Origin: Diadema setosum
Taxonomy: Eukaryota; Echinodermata; Echinoidea; Diadematoida; Diadematidae
Direction of reading: 5' to 3'
DNA length: 64,000 nt
Assembly: GCA_033980235.1 (NCBI GenBank)
Contig: CM067064.1
Span: forward strand, 31,132,170-31,196,169
Below, in pieces: positions 40,201 to 45,570 of the stretch (the first letter of the stretch is position 1; every line of letters starts with the position of its first letter). A program made the position numbers and the translations under genes. The notes under the pieces are model-generated. The model had not been told where the DNA came from. It did not search any database and worked only from the letters and a program-made list of their open reading frames with translations.

Positions 40201-43200
40201 TAGGTACGACACAAATACACTGTGCTCAATGGGCACAAACAATGGTCTTCTGTCAATTTGCCAGAAAAATTATGCACGGGGCACTCAGCCGTGGTGGCAT
40301 CAGGTGTGGAATGTTACACTCTGTCGTGGGCGAATGAGCGCATACATTGTGTGTTAAAGTTAAGGTGAATTTGCACGCAGCATAGACTTATTTTTTGAAT
40401 GACAAAAGGTAAGGAGAGGAATTAAATGTCAACCCTATGGCAGATTGAAACAACTGTGGTAGTATACCTTATTTATGGGAGAGGTACAATGACACTTTTT
40501 TTCATGATATATTTCTGTGGAGATTCCTTTTGATTTGTCTGATCTTTTTAGAGTATTCAATAACAAAAGGCAGCTCATAAAGTGAATAAAAGGGGGAAAA
40601 GAGAGATGACATATGCCTCAAAAAGATTGATTTTGACAAGATTTCCCTGTTTGCTGTTTAATTTCCCCCAAGGTCCGGAGAAGCCATTGAGAAGCTGTAC
40701 CGGCACTGGGAAGGCTTTACACAGGACACGCAAGACGTCACCCAGACGGTACGTACATGCACAGATGCTGTCATTTGGATTGGATGTCTGAGTGTATGTG
40801 AGAACTTGTGCTATTGATTGTGAAAACTGGGCCCTGCTGCATAAAAAGATGCGATCAAATGTAACTAAGTCAGGTACTACTAATCGGCCAGTCAGAATTG
40901 AGTCTTTGGACACTTTTGATTTTCTGACTTCTGTCTGATCTCAACTTTTATGCAGCAAAGTCCTGATGTGTTGTGGTATTATGTGTTTGAAGACATAAAG
41001 GCATTGTGATAGAGACAGCTTTCGATTTCACAGTAAGTGTAGATATCAGGTTTTGTTGTTGTTGTTGTTGTTGCTCTTTATGCTCTTACTCTGGAAAGGT
41101 CATTTATGTACTTCAATTTCAAATATGTACTGTGTGCTGTATAATGCATTTATATACAGGATATTACTTTGCTTTACCAACCAAATACAGTCTGCCTCAT
41201 TAATATTAGTGAAAATGTAGATAATCAATAAAATGGTAGGGCCTATAGATTTATGGAAAATACGCCTTGCCTTGCAACAAGATAACACACAAGCAGATGT
41301 CTGACATGCATGGTTTAATAGGTATGTGATTTGATATTTTGATCTGCTGCTCGAACCATTAGAAAACATCACAAAAAGAAAAAGACATCAAAGATGAATG
41401 CGAAAACAAGAAACGTTGCAAGGCAGCAGAAACAAAATTCTAAAAGAATGGGCCCAGGCAGAAACAATTCTTGCTATCACCCTTTTCCCAGTGATAAAAT
41501 GGGAGGATTATAACACTTTTAAAAAACAATAGACCAAACCAAGGGCATCAAGGGTTATGGCCTCGACTGCTTTTGAGCACAGAATCTGTGTGATTCGTAA
41601 TTACAGCTCAACGTACAAGTCAAGTTGCTAAATCAGGGGGAGAGTGTGGCCGATCATTGAATAATGCCTGCAGAATTAGCCCGGCAGCTTTGGAGTGGTG
41701 TAAGTGTACACCAAAAGTGCCTCTTCAGGCTGGAGAGCGTTAATGAAAGATGATAGAACGCCTCATATTTCTGATGGTGTTTATACAAGGTTCAAGCTCA
41801 CTGCTAAATATGCTCTCGCCCTTGAGGGAGCCGGAAGCAGTTTGAAGGCATTGTGTTTTCAGTATGTTCTTCCTATATCCAGATCTCCTTGTAGTGATTG
41901 AGGAAAAAAACTGTACATGAATTTTCGTAGTACTTGGCAGAGGCATATTGCATAAGGTGAAATGCGCTGATTGGATTTTTGGGCAATATCCATGAAGGTC
42001 AAAGGTCAAGTGCAGTATTTTAGCTGTAACTCAATCAAGGAACATCCAGTAATACATGTAGTATAATTTGGTATGAAGGGTAGGAATTATAGAGGCTAAT
42101 ATCAGCATGGGGTGATAGTGGCGTAAGGTCAAAGGGCAATGCCAAAGGTCACTGTGCTAATGTCATTTCAAGCCATTTCTTGAGCTAAAATGTCCAGTAG
42201 TGATGGAAGTTGTTGTGCAGAGAATAGTTGAGTGTGTTGCATCTGCTTAGCCTGATCTGTGTGGTATTTGTCAGGTGTCAGAAGAGTTGAGTAGAGTTGT
42301 AGAATAATAGAGTCACATCGATATTAAAAAAAAAAAAAGCTGTAAAGTCCATCTGATAGTATGAGTGTAATATTAAGGCCTGCAAGTCGAGGATGCATTT
42401 CTGCACACATGGTAGCTTCTTCCATTGTGAACTAGTGGCTCGTGCGATTATGGTTGAAAGTTCAGCAATTTTTCTGGTGAAACCACCTGGAAATAGGCAA
42501 AAGCTGGTTTCCCCTAAGTGAAACTTTTGAAGTCAAATCCAAGGACAATTGAGGACATCCAGGTCCTAGGAAAGACTCAAGGTTGCAGTCAGTTGTGACT
42601 GTTTCACAAATACTTGCCATGCAAACGCAAATCGGTCATCAGTGAACCCATATCAGGCGGTCGCGTAGTAGTGCAGTTTATAAGCTGTTGCTGCTGGAGG
42701 CTATTTCACGCATGTTCACTAGACTGTGCTCTCTTAAAGGACAAGTTCACCTTCATAAACATAAAGATTGAGAGAATGCAGCAATATTAGTAGAACACAT
42801 CAGTGAAAGTTTGAGGAAAATTGGACAATCGATGCAAAAGTTATGAATTTTTGAAATTTTTGTGTTGGAACCGCTGGATGAGGAGACTACTAAGGCTCGT
42901 GATGTCATATGAGTACAACAGTATAAAGAAAATGTGAAGAAAATTCAACATATTTTCACTTTTTTCGCATAATAAAAGAGCACTTGACTTGCCTCTTTCT
43001 AAAGGCAATGGTAATAATATTACCCATAGCATATGTCAGTAACGAGTTAAGGGAATGTATACTTTTTTCAAAAGATGAAATTTTGTGAAATTCTCTTTAT
43101 ATTTTCCTTATATTGTTGTATGCAGGTGACATCATACACTGCAGTAGTCTTCTCATCCAGCGGTGACTGCACAAAAACTCTAAGAATTCATAACTTTTGA

Positions 43201-43764
43201 ACGGATTGTCCGATTTTTCTCAAACTTTCAATGATGTGTTCTACTAATATTGCTACATTCTCTCAATCCTTATGCTAATGAAGGTGAACTTGTCCTTTAA
43301 CTTCAAACTGATGCCACTGCCATTCATAAAAAGAAAAGAAACAGATTCGTTCATTAGTTTATTCATTCATTTACTCATTTATTTATTATCAGGGCCACAT
43401 TCATACCCAAGAAAGAATACAATGATGCACCACAAAGCCTTCTACCACGCAATATTCTACCACCACAGAAGCCTTCTAAGATTTCATGTCACATACATGT
43501 CGAGATCATAGTCAATATTTTTGCCCGTTGTTAAATTTGGGAATAGCACCCAATTTATGAAATTCAAATATTAAAAAATTGAAATATATGACATATGCAA
43601 CATATATTTCTCTCTGTCACATGTAGGATGGCGCTGCGGAAGAAGAGGAGGATGAGTTCATGCAGTACGAGTCGGTGGAGCGGGACCTCCCCCTTGGCCT
43701 CACCCCGACTGGCATCGCATGTGTCTCCCCCGGCTTTCGATCCCCATCGTCCTATGGCAGGTGA
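4797..43764 (+). CDS. RRN3: RRN3 (TIF-IA), RNA polymerase I initiation factor; 16 coding exons
   Basis: RRN3/TIF-IA is the nucleolar factor that binds RNA polymerase I and links it to the promoter-bound selectivity factor (SL1 in mammals) to start rRNA transcription. Sixteen + strand exons join in phase through fifteen GT-AG introns into about 599 residues; human RRN3 has 651. Regions matching the human protein, in order: TPKKSLKLTEKT (near the mTOR/CDK site Ser44 of human), NLVSAQ (97-102), LPTHAS...FYFCSF (exon 10), HGPFYS.CQAVFY (exons 12-13), LNPLRVCLPSIVN (exon 13), NPLDSFFPFDP (514-524), an acidic EEEED stretch, LGLTPTG and FRSPSS (Ser593 matches ERK site Ser633 of human). The start is the ATG at 4797. 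The roughly 46-residue human N-terminus and the final tail have no counterpart here. No frameshift or stop is seen inside any exon, so the gene looks functional. Confidence 0.95.
5530..6200. repeat. Degenerate GATCTTTCA / TGAAAGATC array in intron 1
   Basis: Variants of CAGTGATCTTTCA, ATGGTCTTTCA and the complement CTGAAAGA recur every 15-40 bases for over 600 bases, in both orientations. It reads like an old, scrambled short satellite built from a partly palindromic unit. Confidence 0.6.
6266..6322 (+). CDS. RRN3: RRN3 coding exon 2
   Basis: Nineteen codons (GHSSSYQKLLERLPSTFIK), phase 0 on both sides, between CCCAG and GTGAGT. Aligns with the human GETNDFELLKNQL stretch that follows the KYKK motif. 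Too short to stand alone: support comes from phase, splice sites and position. Confidence 0.8.
7205..7294 (+). CDS. RRN3: RRN3 coding exon 3
   Basis: Thirty codons starting GPELLYWLKQFQG and ending VRAIL, between TCAG and GTGAGG, phase 0. Corresponds to the human INWLLEFRSS...ISIIL helical region of the HEAT-like fold. Confidence 0.92.
8535..8682 (+). CDS. RRN3: RRN3 coding exon 4
   Basis: Residues 77-125 plus one base. Contains NLVSAQPIYLTRVLTTL, the strongest N-terminal match to human NLVSAQTVFL. Acceptor ACACAG, donor G|GTATGT, leaving phase 1. Confidence 0.95.
9002..9153. repeat. MITE, GGGCCCTG.TGC.TAAAA ends, copy 1
   Basis: Left end GGGCCCTGTTGCGTAAAAAG and right end TTTTATGCAATGGGACCC are inverted. 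A second copy at 40829-40966 has the same layout, with inner matches AAGTCAGGTA, GAATTGAGT-like and ATCTCAACTTTTATGCA. Confidence 0.7.
9209..9314 (+). CDS. RRN3: RRN3 coding exon 5
   Basis: Enters in phase 1 after GGTAG and leaves in phase 2 at GTGAGT. Encodes an acidic, variable loop (GASEDSAHHRAQ) and then the FSFIHETLQELQKIVP helix, which matches the human CHRALQIIARYVPS helix. Confidence 0.9.
9526..10413. mobile_element. Palindromic TTAA element, copy 1 (intron 5)
   Basis: Starts TTAA-AGATAATAAAAAG and ends with a shortened complement and TTAA. The two halves are inverted copies over roughly 400 bases each. Marker segments are CGCCCCAAAGTGCTCTCAT, GCGACCAGCAGCCCCATACG, GCATTGTAGCATTCAGGATC, TTCAATTTGAAGACTTACC-type and GGTCCTC.CGACCGAGTC. 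A small nested hairpin (GGTTTCGTAC ends) sits in the right arm near 10206-10270. It has no transposase frame. Copies 2 and 3 are at 27690 and 36765. Confidence 0.88.
10727..10796 (+). CDS. RRN3: RRN3 coding exon 6
   Basis: Enters in phase 2 after TTCCAG, ends in phase 0 at GTAAGT. Encodes LPKYLLSVLSEQFPLARHS, matching human WFLMPILVEKFPFVRKS. Confidence 0.92.
10969..11185. repeat. MITE, CTGTA.AAGTG termini (intron 6)
   Basis: Inverted ends around TTCTGTAAAAGTGAA and TTCCACTTGTACAGTA. The right half (GCGCGAAATGCGCAATAATT) matches the element at 3919-4044. Confidence 0.6.
11552..11650 (+). CDS. RRN3: RRN3 coding exon 7
   Basis: Thirty-three codons, phase 0 at both ends. EWYVRNLLQLSRYQPELC and ILEIVVHRLLEID match human CYVHNLLRISVYFPTL and ILELIIEKLLKLD. 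Confidence 0.95.
11815..11970. mobile_element. hAT-like MITE with GGGCCACCAAA repeats, copy 1
   Basis: Starts CAGGGCTAGACACTAAC and ends GTTAGTGTGGAGCCCT, flanked by an exact 8 bp direct repeat GTTTTAGG (11807-11814 and 11971-11978). CAGGG ends with 8 bp target duplications are the hAT hallmark. The interior has several GGGCCACCAAA units in both orientations. The intact duplication suggests a young insertion. A second copy is at 47925. Confidence 0.85.
12318..12440. repeat. Two-copy tandem duplication, 62 bp period
   Basis: AAAATGTCTGTTACATTTTC at 12318 recurs as AAAATGTCTTTTACATTTTT at 12380. Both are followed by AGAGAGAAAG and end in GTGTAAACTT. It lies within intron 7. Confidence 0.8.
12630..12713 (+). 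CDS. RRN3: RRN3 coding exon 8
   Basis: Twenty-eight codons starting VSLPKDDIWEP, phase 0. The exon begins with GTGAG directly after ACAG, so the acceptor is fixed by phase. The sequence is acidic and poorly conserved, like the human linker between the two halves of the protein. Confidence 0.85.
13427..13565 (+). CDS. RRN3: RRN3 coding exon 9
   Basis: Starts DEDNEKKDD after the acceptor CCTGAAG, which is less typical than CAG but preceded by pyrimidines. Acidic linker, then GGKLDSLMTVVMEYLKD, which matches human AERLDILMSLVLSYMKD. Ends in phase 1 at G|GTGAGT. Confidence 0.92.
13706..13815. repeat. Dispersed repeat, copy also at 19681
   Basis: Shares with 19681-19800 a series of blocks in order: GTTATTTT, TTTTGCGAATCACAATTGGA-like sequence, AACAACGCGCAAAAATGTC and GCTAGGATAA. 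It lies in intron 9 and has no coding content. Confidence 0.55.
14150..14280 (+). CDS. RRN3: RRN3 coding exon 10
   Basis: Enters in phase 1 after CCTGCAG. Contains VFERVILPTHASNNTQFL and FYFCSF, nearly the same as human IFDKLLLPTHASCHVQFF and FYLCSF. Donor GTAATA, phase 0. Confidence 0.97.
15940..17118. repeat. Dispersed 1.2 kb repeat with GTCC tract and inner tandem units
   Basis: Begins with a small hairpin (GCCTCCGCCACGAAGTGG), then a (GTCC)n tract at 15985-16070, then diverged units of roughly 120-140 bases. Each unit carries phrases such as AAAGGTCAAGGTCAA, GAAACTT.GT..ATAC and CTCCATATCTC. It ends GGCGGAGGCATACCAGTCGC. A diverged copy is at 44548-45570, and a fragment with the same phrases is near 41940-42160. 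The open frame through the GTCC tract is an artefact of the repeat. Confidence 0.75.
17829..18092. repeat. AAT / ATT microsatellites
   Basis: (AAT)n at about 17829-17883 and, inverted, (ATT)n at 18018-18092, with ATGATG-type interruptions. The two tracts could pair as a hairpin. Confidence 0.9.
18175..18297. repeat. Short TTAA MITE with an A-run insertion
   Basis: CTAACCCTTAGTGTGC at the left and AGGGTTAA at the right, of the same small class as 21194 and 38900. It contains a poly-A stretch near 18210-18240. Confidence 0.5.
18711..19200 (-). mobile_element. Possible truncated non-LTR element, minus strand
   Basis: Read on the - strand, the sequence ends GAATTTCCAGAGTGGACAAT-AAAGTAATCAATCAATC, an AATC-type tandem tail like those at the 3' ends of some L2/CR1-related elements. 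No reverse transcriptase frame is visible. The upstream limit is uncertain. Confidence 0.4.
19306..19436 (+). CDS. RRN3: RRN3 coding exon 11
   Basis: Starts GIVDSFLDALWRKFVNPNTP and continues VVRQTAASYIASFVSRAEFLP, matching human AEAFLEHLWKKLQDPSNP and IIRQAAGNYIGSFLARAKFIP. Ends in phase 2 at GTGTGT. Confidence 0.97.
19681..19800. repeat. Dispersed repeat, second copy
   Basis: Related to 13706-13815. The sequence just downstream (19815-19910) contains further GCGAAAACAACA-type copies. Confidence 0.55.
20079..20208 (+). CDS. RRN3: RRN3 coding exon 12
   Basis: Enters in phase 2 after TTGTAAAG (an AAG acceptor). Encodes CLDLIVGWIHCYIDNQ and HGPFYSLCQ, matching human CLDLLVNWLHIYLNNQ and HGPFYSACQ. 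Ends in phase 0 before a 12.4 kb intron. Confidence 0.97.
20435..20903. repeat. Inverted-repeat element, arms about 48 bp (intron 12)
   Basis: ATTTATGTATGTCT...GAGAAAGGGGATAGAAGCTC...ACAACAAC at 20435-20486 recurs inverted at 20853-20903, with two mismatches seen. The interior has a G-run followed by a C-run (20500-20530), which can also pair. Confidence 0.8.
20904..21090. repeat. ACAT/GCACA-type microsatellite
   Basis: Imperfect ACATAC, TGCATACAC and ATGCAC units fill this stretch. The long open frames through it, in several registers, are low complexity. Confidence 0.9.
21194..21287. mobile_element. 94 bp TTAA MITE
   Basis: TTAAATCCTTTTTGTGCTCT at the left and AGCACAGAAAGGATTAA at the right form inverted ends bounded by TTAA. 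Same class as 38900-38985. Confidence 0.7.
22243..22700. repeat. Region of GTTTCAAAAC inverted motifs
   Basis: TTTATCTAA occurs near both ends. GAATCACGTTTCAAA, GTTTGAAACACGATTC, AACACGTTTCAAAA and ATGCGTTTCAAAA recur in both orientations. Probably an old foldback element, but its limits are not firm. Confidence 0.4.
25158..25365. repeat. TAT then TAG microsatellite
   Basis: (TTA)n followed by about 170 bases of (TAG)n with a few interruptions. The poly-Val and poly-Thr open frames here are artefacts. Confidence 0.97.
25610..25960. repeat. Dispersed repeat, inverted copy at 33480-33800
   Basis: Shares inverted blocks with 33480-33800, in matching order: AATAACTTTTGAAA, ATTTCAGCTTAA, TCATTGTT and CATTGCACAGCTAGCACAGC-like sequence. 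The two copies lie in introns 12 and 13. Confidence 0.6.
26027..26408. mobile_element. MITE with GGGTGCGTTCGA ends, Harbinger-like
   Basis: Inverted ends GGGTGCGTTCGAGCGCTC and GAGCGTTCGAACGCACCC, about 380 bases. Sub-terminal repeats of GTACCGTACCGTAC and further GAGCGTTCGAACGCTC palindromes lie inside. GGG ends and a possible TTA/CTA flank suggest the PIF/Harbinger group. That assignment is inference. Confidence 0.75.
26875..27312. mobile_element. TTAA foldback element, GGGAT family, copy 1
   Basis: Starts TTAAAGGGATGGTGTAGTTT and ends ACTATCCCTTCAA (right TTAA mutated). Inner inverted segments GATGAAAATC...GGTTGAGATATCC and GGATATCTTAGCC...ATTTTCATCAAATAAAC make it fold back nearly completely. 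Same family as 38982 and 61960. TTAA targets with AGG ends fit the Kolobok superfamily. Confidence 0.75.
27690..28726. mobile_element. Palindromic TTAA element, copy 2 (intron 12)
   Basis: The cleanest copy. TTAA at 27690-27693 and 28723-28726 bracket inverted ends AGATAATAAAAAGTTTTGG. Arms of about 480 bases meet near 28230 in a CpG-rich centre (CATGCGCACAC). The nested GGTTTCGTAC hairpin lies in the left arm (about 27828-27883), together with a duplicated CTGCGACCAGCAG segment. Confidence 0.92.
29288..29957. mobile_element. 670 bp MITE with CTTTTTACACTTG ends
   Basis: CTTTTTACACTTG at the left and CAAGTGTAAAAAG at the right are inverted. The interior repeats CTTTTTACACTC and many GTACGGGA/TCCCGTAC blocks. 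It is interrupted by the TTAA element at 29348-29440, and holds a perfect 30 bp palindrome at 29736-29765. Confidence 0.75.
29348..29440. mobile_element. 93 bp piggyBac-type MITE nested in the 29288 element
   Basis: TTAA, then CCCGTTGAGGACG, then a 59 base centre, then CGTCCTCAACGGG and TTAA. The inverted ends are perfect. TTAA duplications with CCC ends fit piggyBac. The centre holds another small palindrome (CCCGAGTATACTCGGG, 29369-29384). It was inserted into the larger element, so it is younger. Confidence 0.88.
30249..30340 (-). mobile_element. SINE/LINE 3' tail, minus strand
   Basis: Read on the - strand: TGTAAAGCGCACTGAAACCC, then AAATGCGCTATATAAAAACC, then AGCTATTATTATTATT. The GCGCTATATAAAA phrase with an ATT tail is a common 3' end of short retroelements in many animals. 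Only the tail is seen. Confidence 0.6.
30969..31141. mobile_element. 173 bp MITE with CAGACCTCCCAACC ends
   Basis: CAGACCTCCCAACCATTCTG at the left and CAGAAAGGTTGGGAGGTCTG at the right are inverted with few mismatches. The CAG ends suggest a hAT relative. No target duplication is clear. It lies just left of the TTAA element at 31148. Confidence 0.75.
31148..32066. mobile_element. TTAA element, AGGTCCTG family, copy with an insertion
   Basis: TTAAAGGTCCTGTTTACC at the left, AATAATGCCTTTAA at the right. A shorter copy at 60281-60646 aligns along its whole length and lacks 31277-31835, which is a separate nested element. Confidence 0.85.
31277..31835. mobile_element. TTAA element nested in 31148-32066
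   Basis: TTAAAGGTAGGGAAT at the left and ATTCCCTACCTTTAA at the right: perfect 15 bp inverted ends including TTAA. The copy at 60281-60646 carries the uninterrupted sequence at the matching place (near 60410-60430), so it serves as an empty site. TTAA with AGG ends suggests Kolobok. Confidence 0.88.
32637..32800 (+). CDS. RRN3: RRN3 coding exon 13
   Basis: AVFYIFVYRHQQLFENNKG followed by LERIVTCRLNPLRVCLPSIV, the best conserved part of the protein (human AVFYTFVFRHKQL, LNPLKICLPSVV). Acceptor CCCCAG, donor GTACGG in phase 2. Confidence 0.98.
33078..33295. repeat. MITE with ACAAGGCTGGCTCGA ends
   Basis: ACAAGGCTGGCTCGATTTCA at the left and TGAAGTCGAGCCAGCTTGG at the right are inverted. The interior has a poly-A run. 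It lies in intron 13. Confidence 0.6.
33480..33800. repeat. Dispersed repeat, inverted relative to 25610-25960
   Basis: Blocks GCTAGCTGTGCAGTGAATGA, TTAAGCTGAAATTGA and TTTCAAAAGTTATT are the complements of blocks at 25610-25960. Confidence 0.6.
34580..34880. repeat. Dispersed repeat, copy at 52030-52265
   Basis: Shares in order TGGACTTTCTCAAACCAA, TTGACCAA.AGTT..TTCCTTTCAA, GGCTA.TATCA and other blocks with 52030-52265, same orientation. No function is apparent. Confidence 0.6.
35339..35764. mobile_element. pogo/Tigger-type MITE (intron 13)
   Basis: Inverted ends CAGTTCGACCTCGATTATCC and GGATAATCGAGGTCGAACTG, flanked by TA on both sides. This end sequence and the TA target are typical of pogo/Tigger elements of the Tc1/mariner superfamily. 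The 426 bases have no transposase frame. A second pair of internal TCCGG blocks lies on each side. Confidence 0.93.
35977..36216. mobile_element. 240 bp MITE with TACTGTATACG ends
   Basis: TACTGTATACGCCATATATT at the left and AATATTCGCCGTATACAGTA at the right. The flanking TA would fit a Tc1/mariner-type target. The interior has TTTCGCGAAT and CTCGCAAAATTTG blocks like the other CTGTA elements in the window. Confidence 0.85.
36765..37795. mobile_element. Palindromic TTAA element, copy 3 (intron 13)
   Basis: Same family as 9526 and 27690. The left end is TTAAAAAAGATAATAAAAAG, and the right end stops at TATTATCTTAG, so the right TTAA is lost. The nested GGTTTCGTAC hairpin is in the right arm here (about 37604-37665). 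Confidence 0.9.
38100..38255 (+). CDS. RRN3: RRN3 coding exon 14
   Basis: KFQVAYCYTVMEHNSRSMLP and NPLDSFFPFDPYML, matching human KYQLVFCYTIIERNNRQMLP and NPLDTFFPFDPCVL. Enters and leaves in phase 2 (TTCAG, GTGAGC). Confidence 0.98.
38342..38410 (-). pseudogene. tRNA-like sequence (Ala-AGC-like loop), - strand
   Basis: Read on the - strand: TATAGCTCAGTCAGCAGAGC (D arm, A box), CTAGCAA as anticodon loop (AGC), then GGTCTCAGGTTCGAATCCTG (T arm, B box). The T stem TCAGG/CCTGA pairs fully. The acceptor stem does not pair, so this is a tRNA-derived segment and not a working tRNA. Confidence 0.65.
38638..38712 (+). pseudogene. tRNA-like sequence (Ala-AGC-like loop), + strand
   Basis: TATAGCTCAGTCGATAGAGC, loop CTAGCAA, then TCGGGTTCGACTCC. 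It is the inverted partner of 38342-38410, with a more damaged T stem. The A and B boxes of RNA polymerase III are recognisable. Confidence 0.65.
38900..38985. mobile_element. 86 bp TTAA MITE, first of a chain of three
   Basis: TTAAGCCTTTTTGTGCTTTG to CACTGACAGGGTTAA. The left half resembles 21194-21287. Its right TTAA (38982-38985) is also the left TTAA of the next element. Confidence 0.65.
38982..39373. mobile_element. TTAA foldback element, GGGAT family, copy 2, second of the chain
   Basis: TTAAAGGGACTGTACAGT at the left and ACTGTACAGTCCCTTTAA at the right are perfect inverted ends. It folds back internally like 26875 and 61960 (GATATCC...GGATATCTCAGCCATTTC). It shares a TTAA with each neighbour. 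Confidence 0.9.
39370..40149. mobile_element. 780 bp TTAA element, third of the chain
   Basis: TTAACCCAATTCTAACTGGG at the left and CCCAGTTAGAATAGAGTTAA at the right. GGTCAAATTGACCCCCC lies near both ends in the same orientation. The CCC end fits piggyBac. The interior has no gene. Confidence 0.82.
40673..40748 (+). CDS. RRN3: RRN3 coding exon 15
   Basis: AIEKLYRHWEGFTQDTQD corresponds to human FIDPIYQVWEDMSAEELQ. Acceptor CCCAAG, donor GTACGT, phase 0. Confidence 0.88.
40829..40966. repeat. MITE, GGGCCCTG.TGC.TAAAA ends, copy 2
   Basis: Second copy of the family seen at 9002-9153, same orientation, in the last RRN3 intron. Left end GGGCCCTGCTGCATAAAAAG, right end CAACTTTTATGCAGC. Confidence 0.65.
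42734..43300. mobile_element. TTAA foldback element, AGGACAAGTTCACC ends
   Basis: TTAAAGGACAAGTTCACCTT at the left and AAGGTGAACTTGTCCTTTAA at the right. The arms of about 200 bases match inverted (GAGAGAATG.AGCAATATTAG, AGTTATGAATTTTTG and CCGCTGGATGAGGAGACTAC blocks). TTAA with AGG ends fits Kolobok. It lies in the last RRN3 intron. Confidence 0.92.
43627..43764 (+). CDS. RRN3: RRN3 coding exon 16 and stop
   Basis: Acidic EEEEDEFMQYESVE, then LGLTPTG and FRSPSSYGR, then TGA at 43762-43764. Matches human DEDDDFLKGE, IGITPSS and FRSPSSS. Human continues for 15 more residues with a second kinase site (Ser649). Here the frame stops at once, although GGCAG|GTGATG could be used as a donor to a further exon that I did not find. 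Confidence 0.88.
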   Translation, partial: DGAAEEEEDEFMQYESVERDLPLGLTPTGIACVSPGFRSPSSYGR

Positions 43765-44170
43765 TGATGTTGGACATCGGAAGAAGAGGAGGATGAAATG
43801 GCAGGTGGAGGAGGAGGAGGAGGAGGAAAATGATGAAATAAAAGAAGGAGGATGATAACGTTACAGAAGGAGGAGGCGGAAGAGAGACACGCAAGAGGAG
43901 ATGGAGGAAGAACAAGCAGTGGGAGGAGGAGGGCGAAAAGGGAAGATGGAAGGAAGATGAAATAATGGAAGGAGGAGTAGGATGAAGTAACGAAAGGAGG
44001 AGGCTGAGAAGAGACACGCAAAAGGAGACATAGAAGGAACAAGCACTTTGGAGGGGAGAAGCAAATGAAGAACAAAAAAGAATGAGAAAATATACTCAGC
44101 AGAAGGACACTTGATAAAAGGAGGAGGACGAGAAAGAGCAGGAGGAGGATGACTAAACAATGAGAGAGTG
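43765..44170 (+). other. Purine-rich tract after the RRN3 stop (likely 3' UTR)
   Basis: About 400 bases are almost only A and G on the + strand, with GGAGGA units and a roughly 130 base internal duplication (GGAGGAGGC.GA.AAGAGACA, GACACGCAA.AGGAGA). AATAAA occurs at 43837-43842, a possible but unproven poly(A) signal. The Arg/Glu-rich and Phe/Leu-rich open frames on both strands are artefacts. Confidence 0.55.
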
Positions 44171-44547
44171 AAGAACAAGACAGATGGAGGGGGGTTGAAA
44201 AAGAGAAACAGGAGATTGATATGTAAGACCATGGACTTGAGATGTAGCATCAACTTGAGATGTAGCATCAGGCAAGTGTTGGACTCTATCAGCAGGGACT
44301 TTGAGGCATTAAGAGATGCCTCCAAAGAGTTTTACTTCAACCAATATACCGTTCTCTTTCTTTTTCTCTGTCCTTTTATCAGATTCAGTACAACTAGAGG
44401 CATTAAAAACTCAAGAGTTTGGAGGATTTTTGGCTCTCATGACGTGGGCTGTAGAGAGGCAGGCCTATCTAGGGCCATGTTGGTAGCACGTGTGCCATTT
44501 TGATTGTGCCGTCTCTGCTATCATAATGTATTGTGTTGAAATTATGA

Positions 44548-45570
44548 ACACTGTACATCCGTCCATCCGTCCCTAATCAATTTTGTGCTCAGCGTGTTAA
44601 ACGTAACAACTGTTTGAGATATCCAAATGAAATTTGGCATATGCATGTATGAGTGGATGAAGCTGCGTCTATTAACTTGTGGGTGTGCATGCTCAAGGTC
44701 AGTATGTCAAGGACAAATTCTAAAATTTCACTGTATCCCCTTATATCTCTGCAGTGCCAGAAGGTTATGTCTAGAAACTGTACACATGTATTACCAAATA
44801 CAAATTCTTGAGGAAAAGCAGTCTTGGGGTCAAAGGTCAAAGTTAAAATGCTCACATTTCACTTTAGTCGTCAATGTGTCAGAAATGGCTCAAGGTATCT
44901 TCATGAAACTTAATACATGTATTTCCTAGCATTTATTCTCCTGGGAAGGTTTGGGCCATGAGGTCAAGGGTCAAAGGTCAGGTTATACTGCTAAAATTTC
45001 ACTTATGTCCTCCATGTCTCAGAAATGGTTCAAGGTATCTTCATGAAACTTAATACATGTATTTCATGGCATTGATTCTGCTGGGAAAGGTTTGGGTCAT
45101 GAGGTCAAGGGTCAAAGCTAAAATTTCTCTTTTGTCCTTGTCCTCCATGTCTCAGAAATGGCTCAGGGTATCTTCAGGAAACTTAATACATATACATGTA
45201 TTTCCTGGCATTGATTCTCCTTGCAGGGTTTGGGTCATGAGGTCAAGGGTCAAAGGTCAGGTTGTAATGGTTAAATTACACTGTTAATGCTGAAATCACA
45301 CTTTTTTTCTCCATATCTTTGAAATTAGTCAGTAAATATACCGATTTGAATAAGTGTATATGCTGTAGTATATGCTGAGTAAATTCAAAGGTATTCAATT
45401 TGAATAAGTGTATATACCGAGTGATTTCAAAGGTATGAAAAATTTGCGGTGATGTGAGGTAATGCGAAGTGTGCAATACAAACACGCTTGTTGGAAAACT
45501 GTTCTGTAGACCGCTTGTGAGAATAATGCGATAATTGCAGAGGCATAATAGTCACTAGACTGAAATTTTA
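44548..45570. repeat. Dispersed repeat related to 15940-17118
   Basis: Starts with a short (GTCC)n remnant and ends GCAGAGGCATAATAGTCAC. The centre (about 44860-45270) is a tandem array with a period of roughly 135 bases carrying TCAGAAATGGCTCAAGGTAT and GGTCATGAGGTCAAGGGTC. Confidence 0.72.

Noticed and set aside
43700..44325. Phe/Leu/Ser/Pro-rich open frames on the - strand
   Set aside because: They are the complement of the purine-rich tract after RRN3. Low complexity keeps the frames open.
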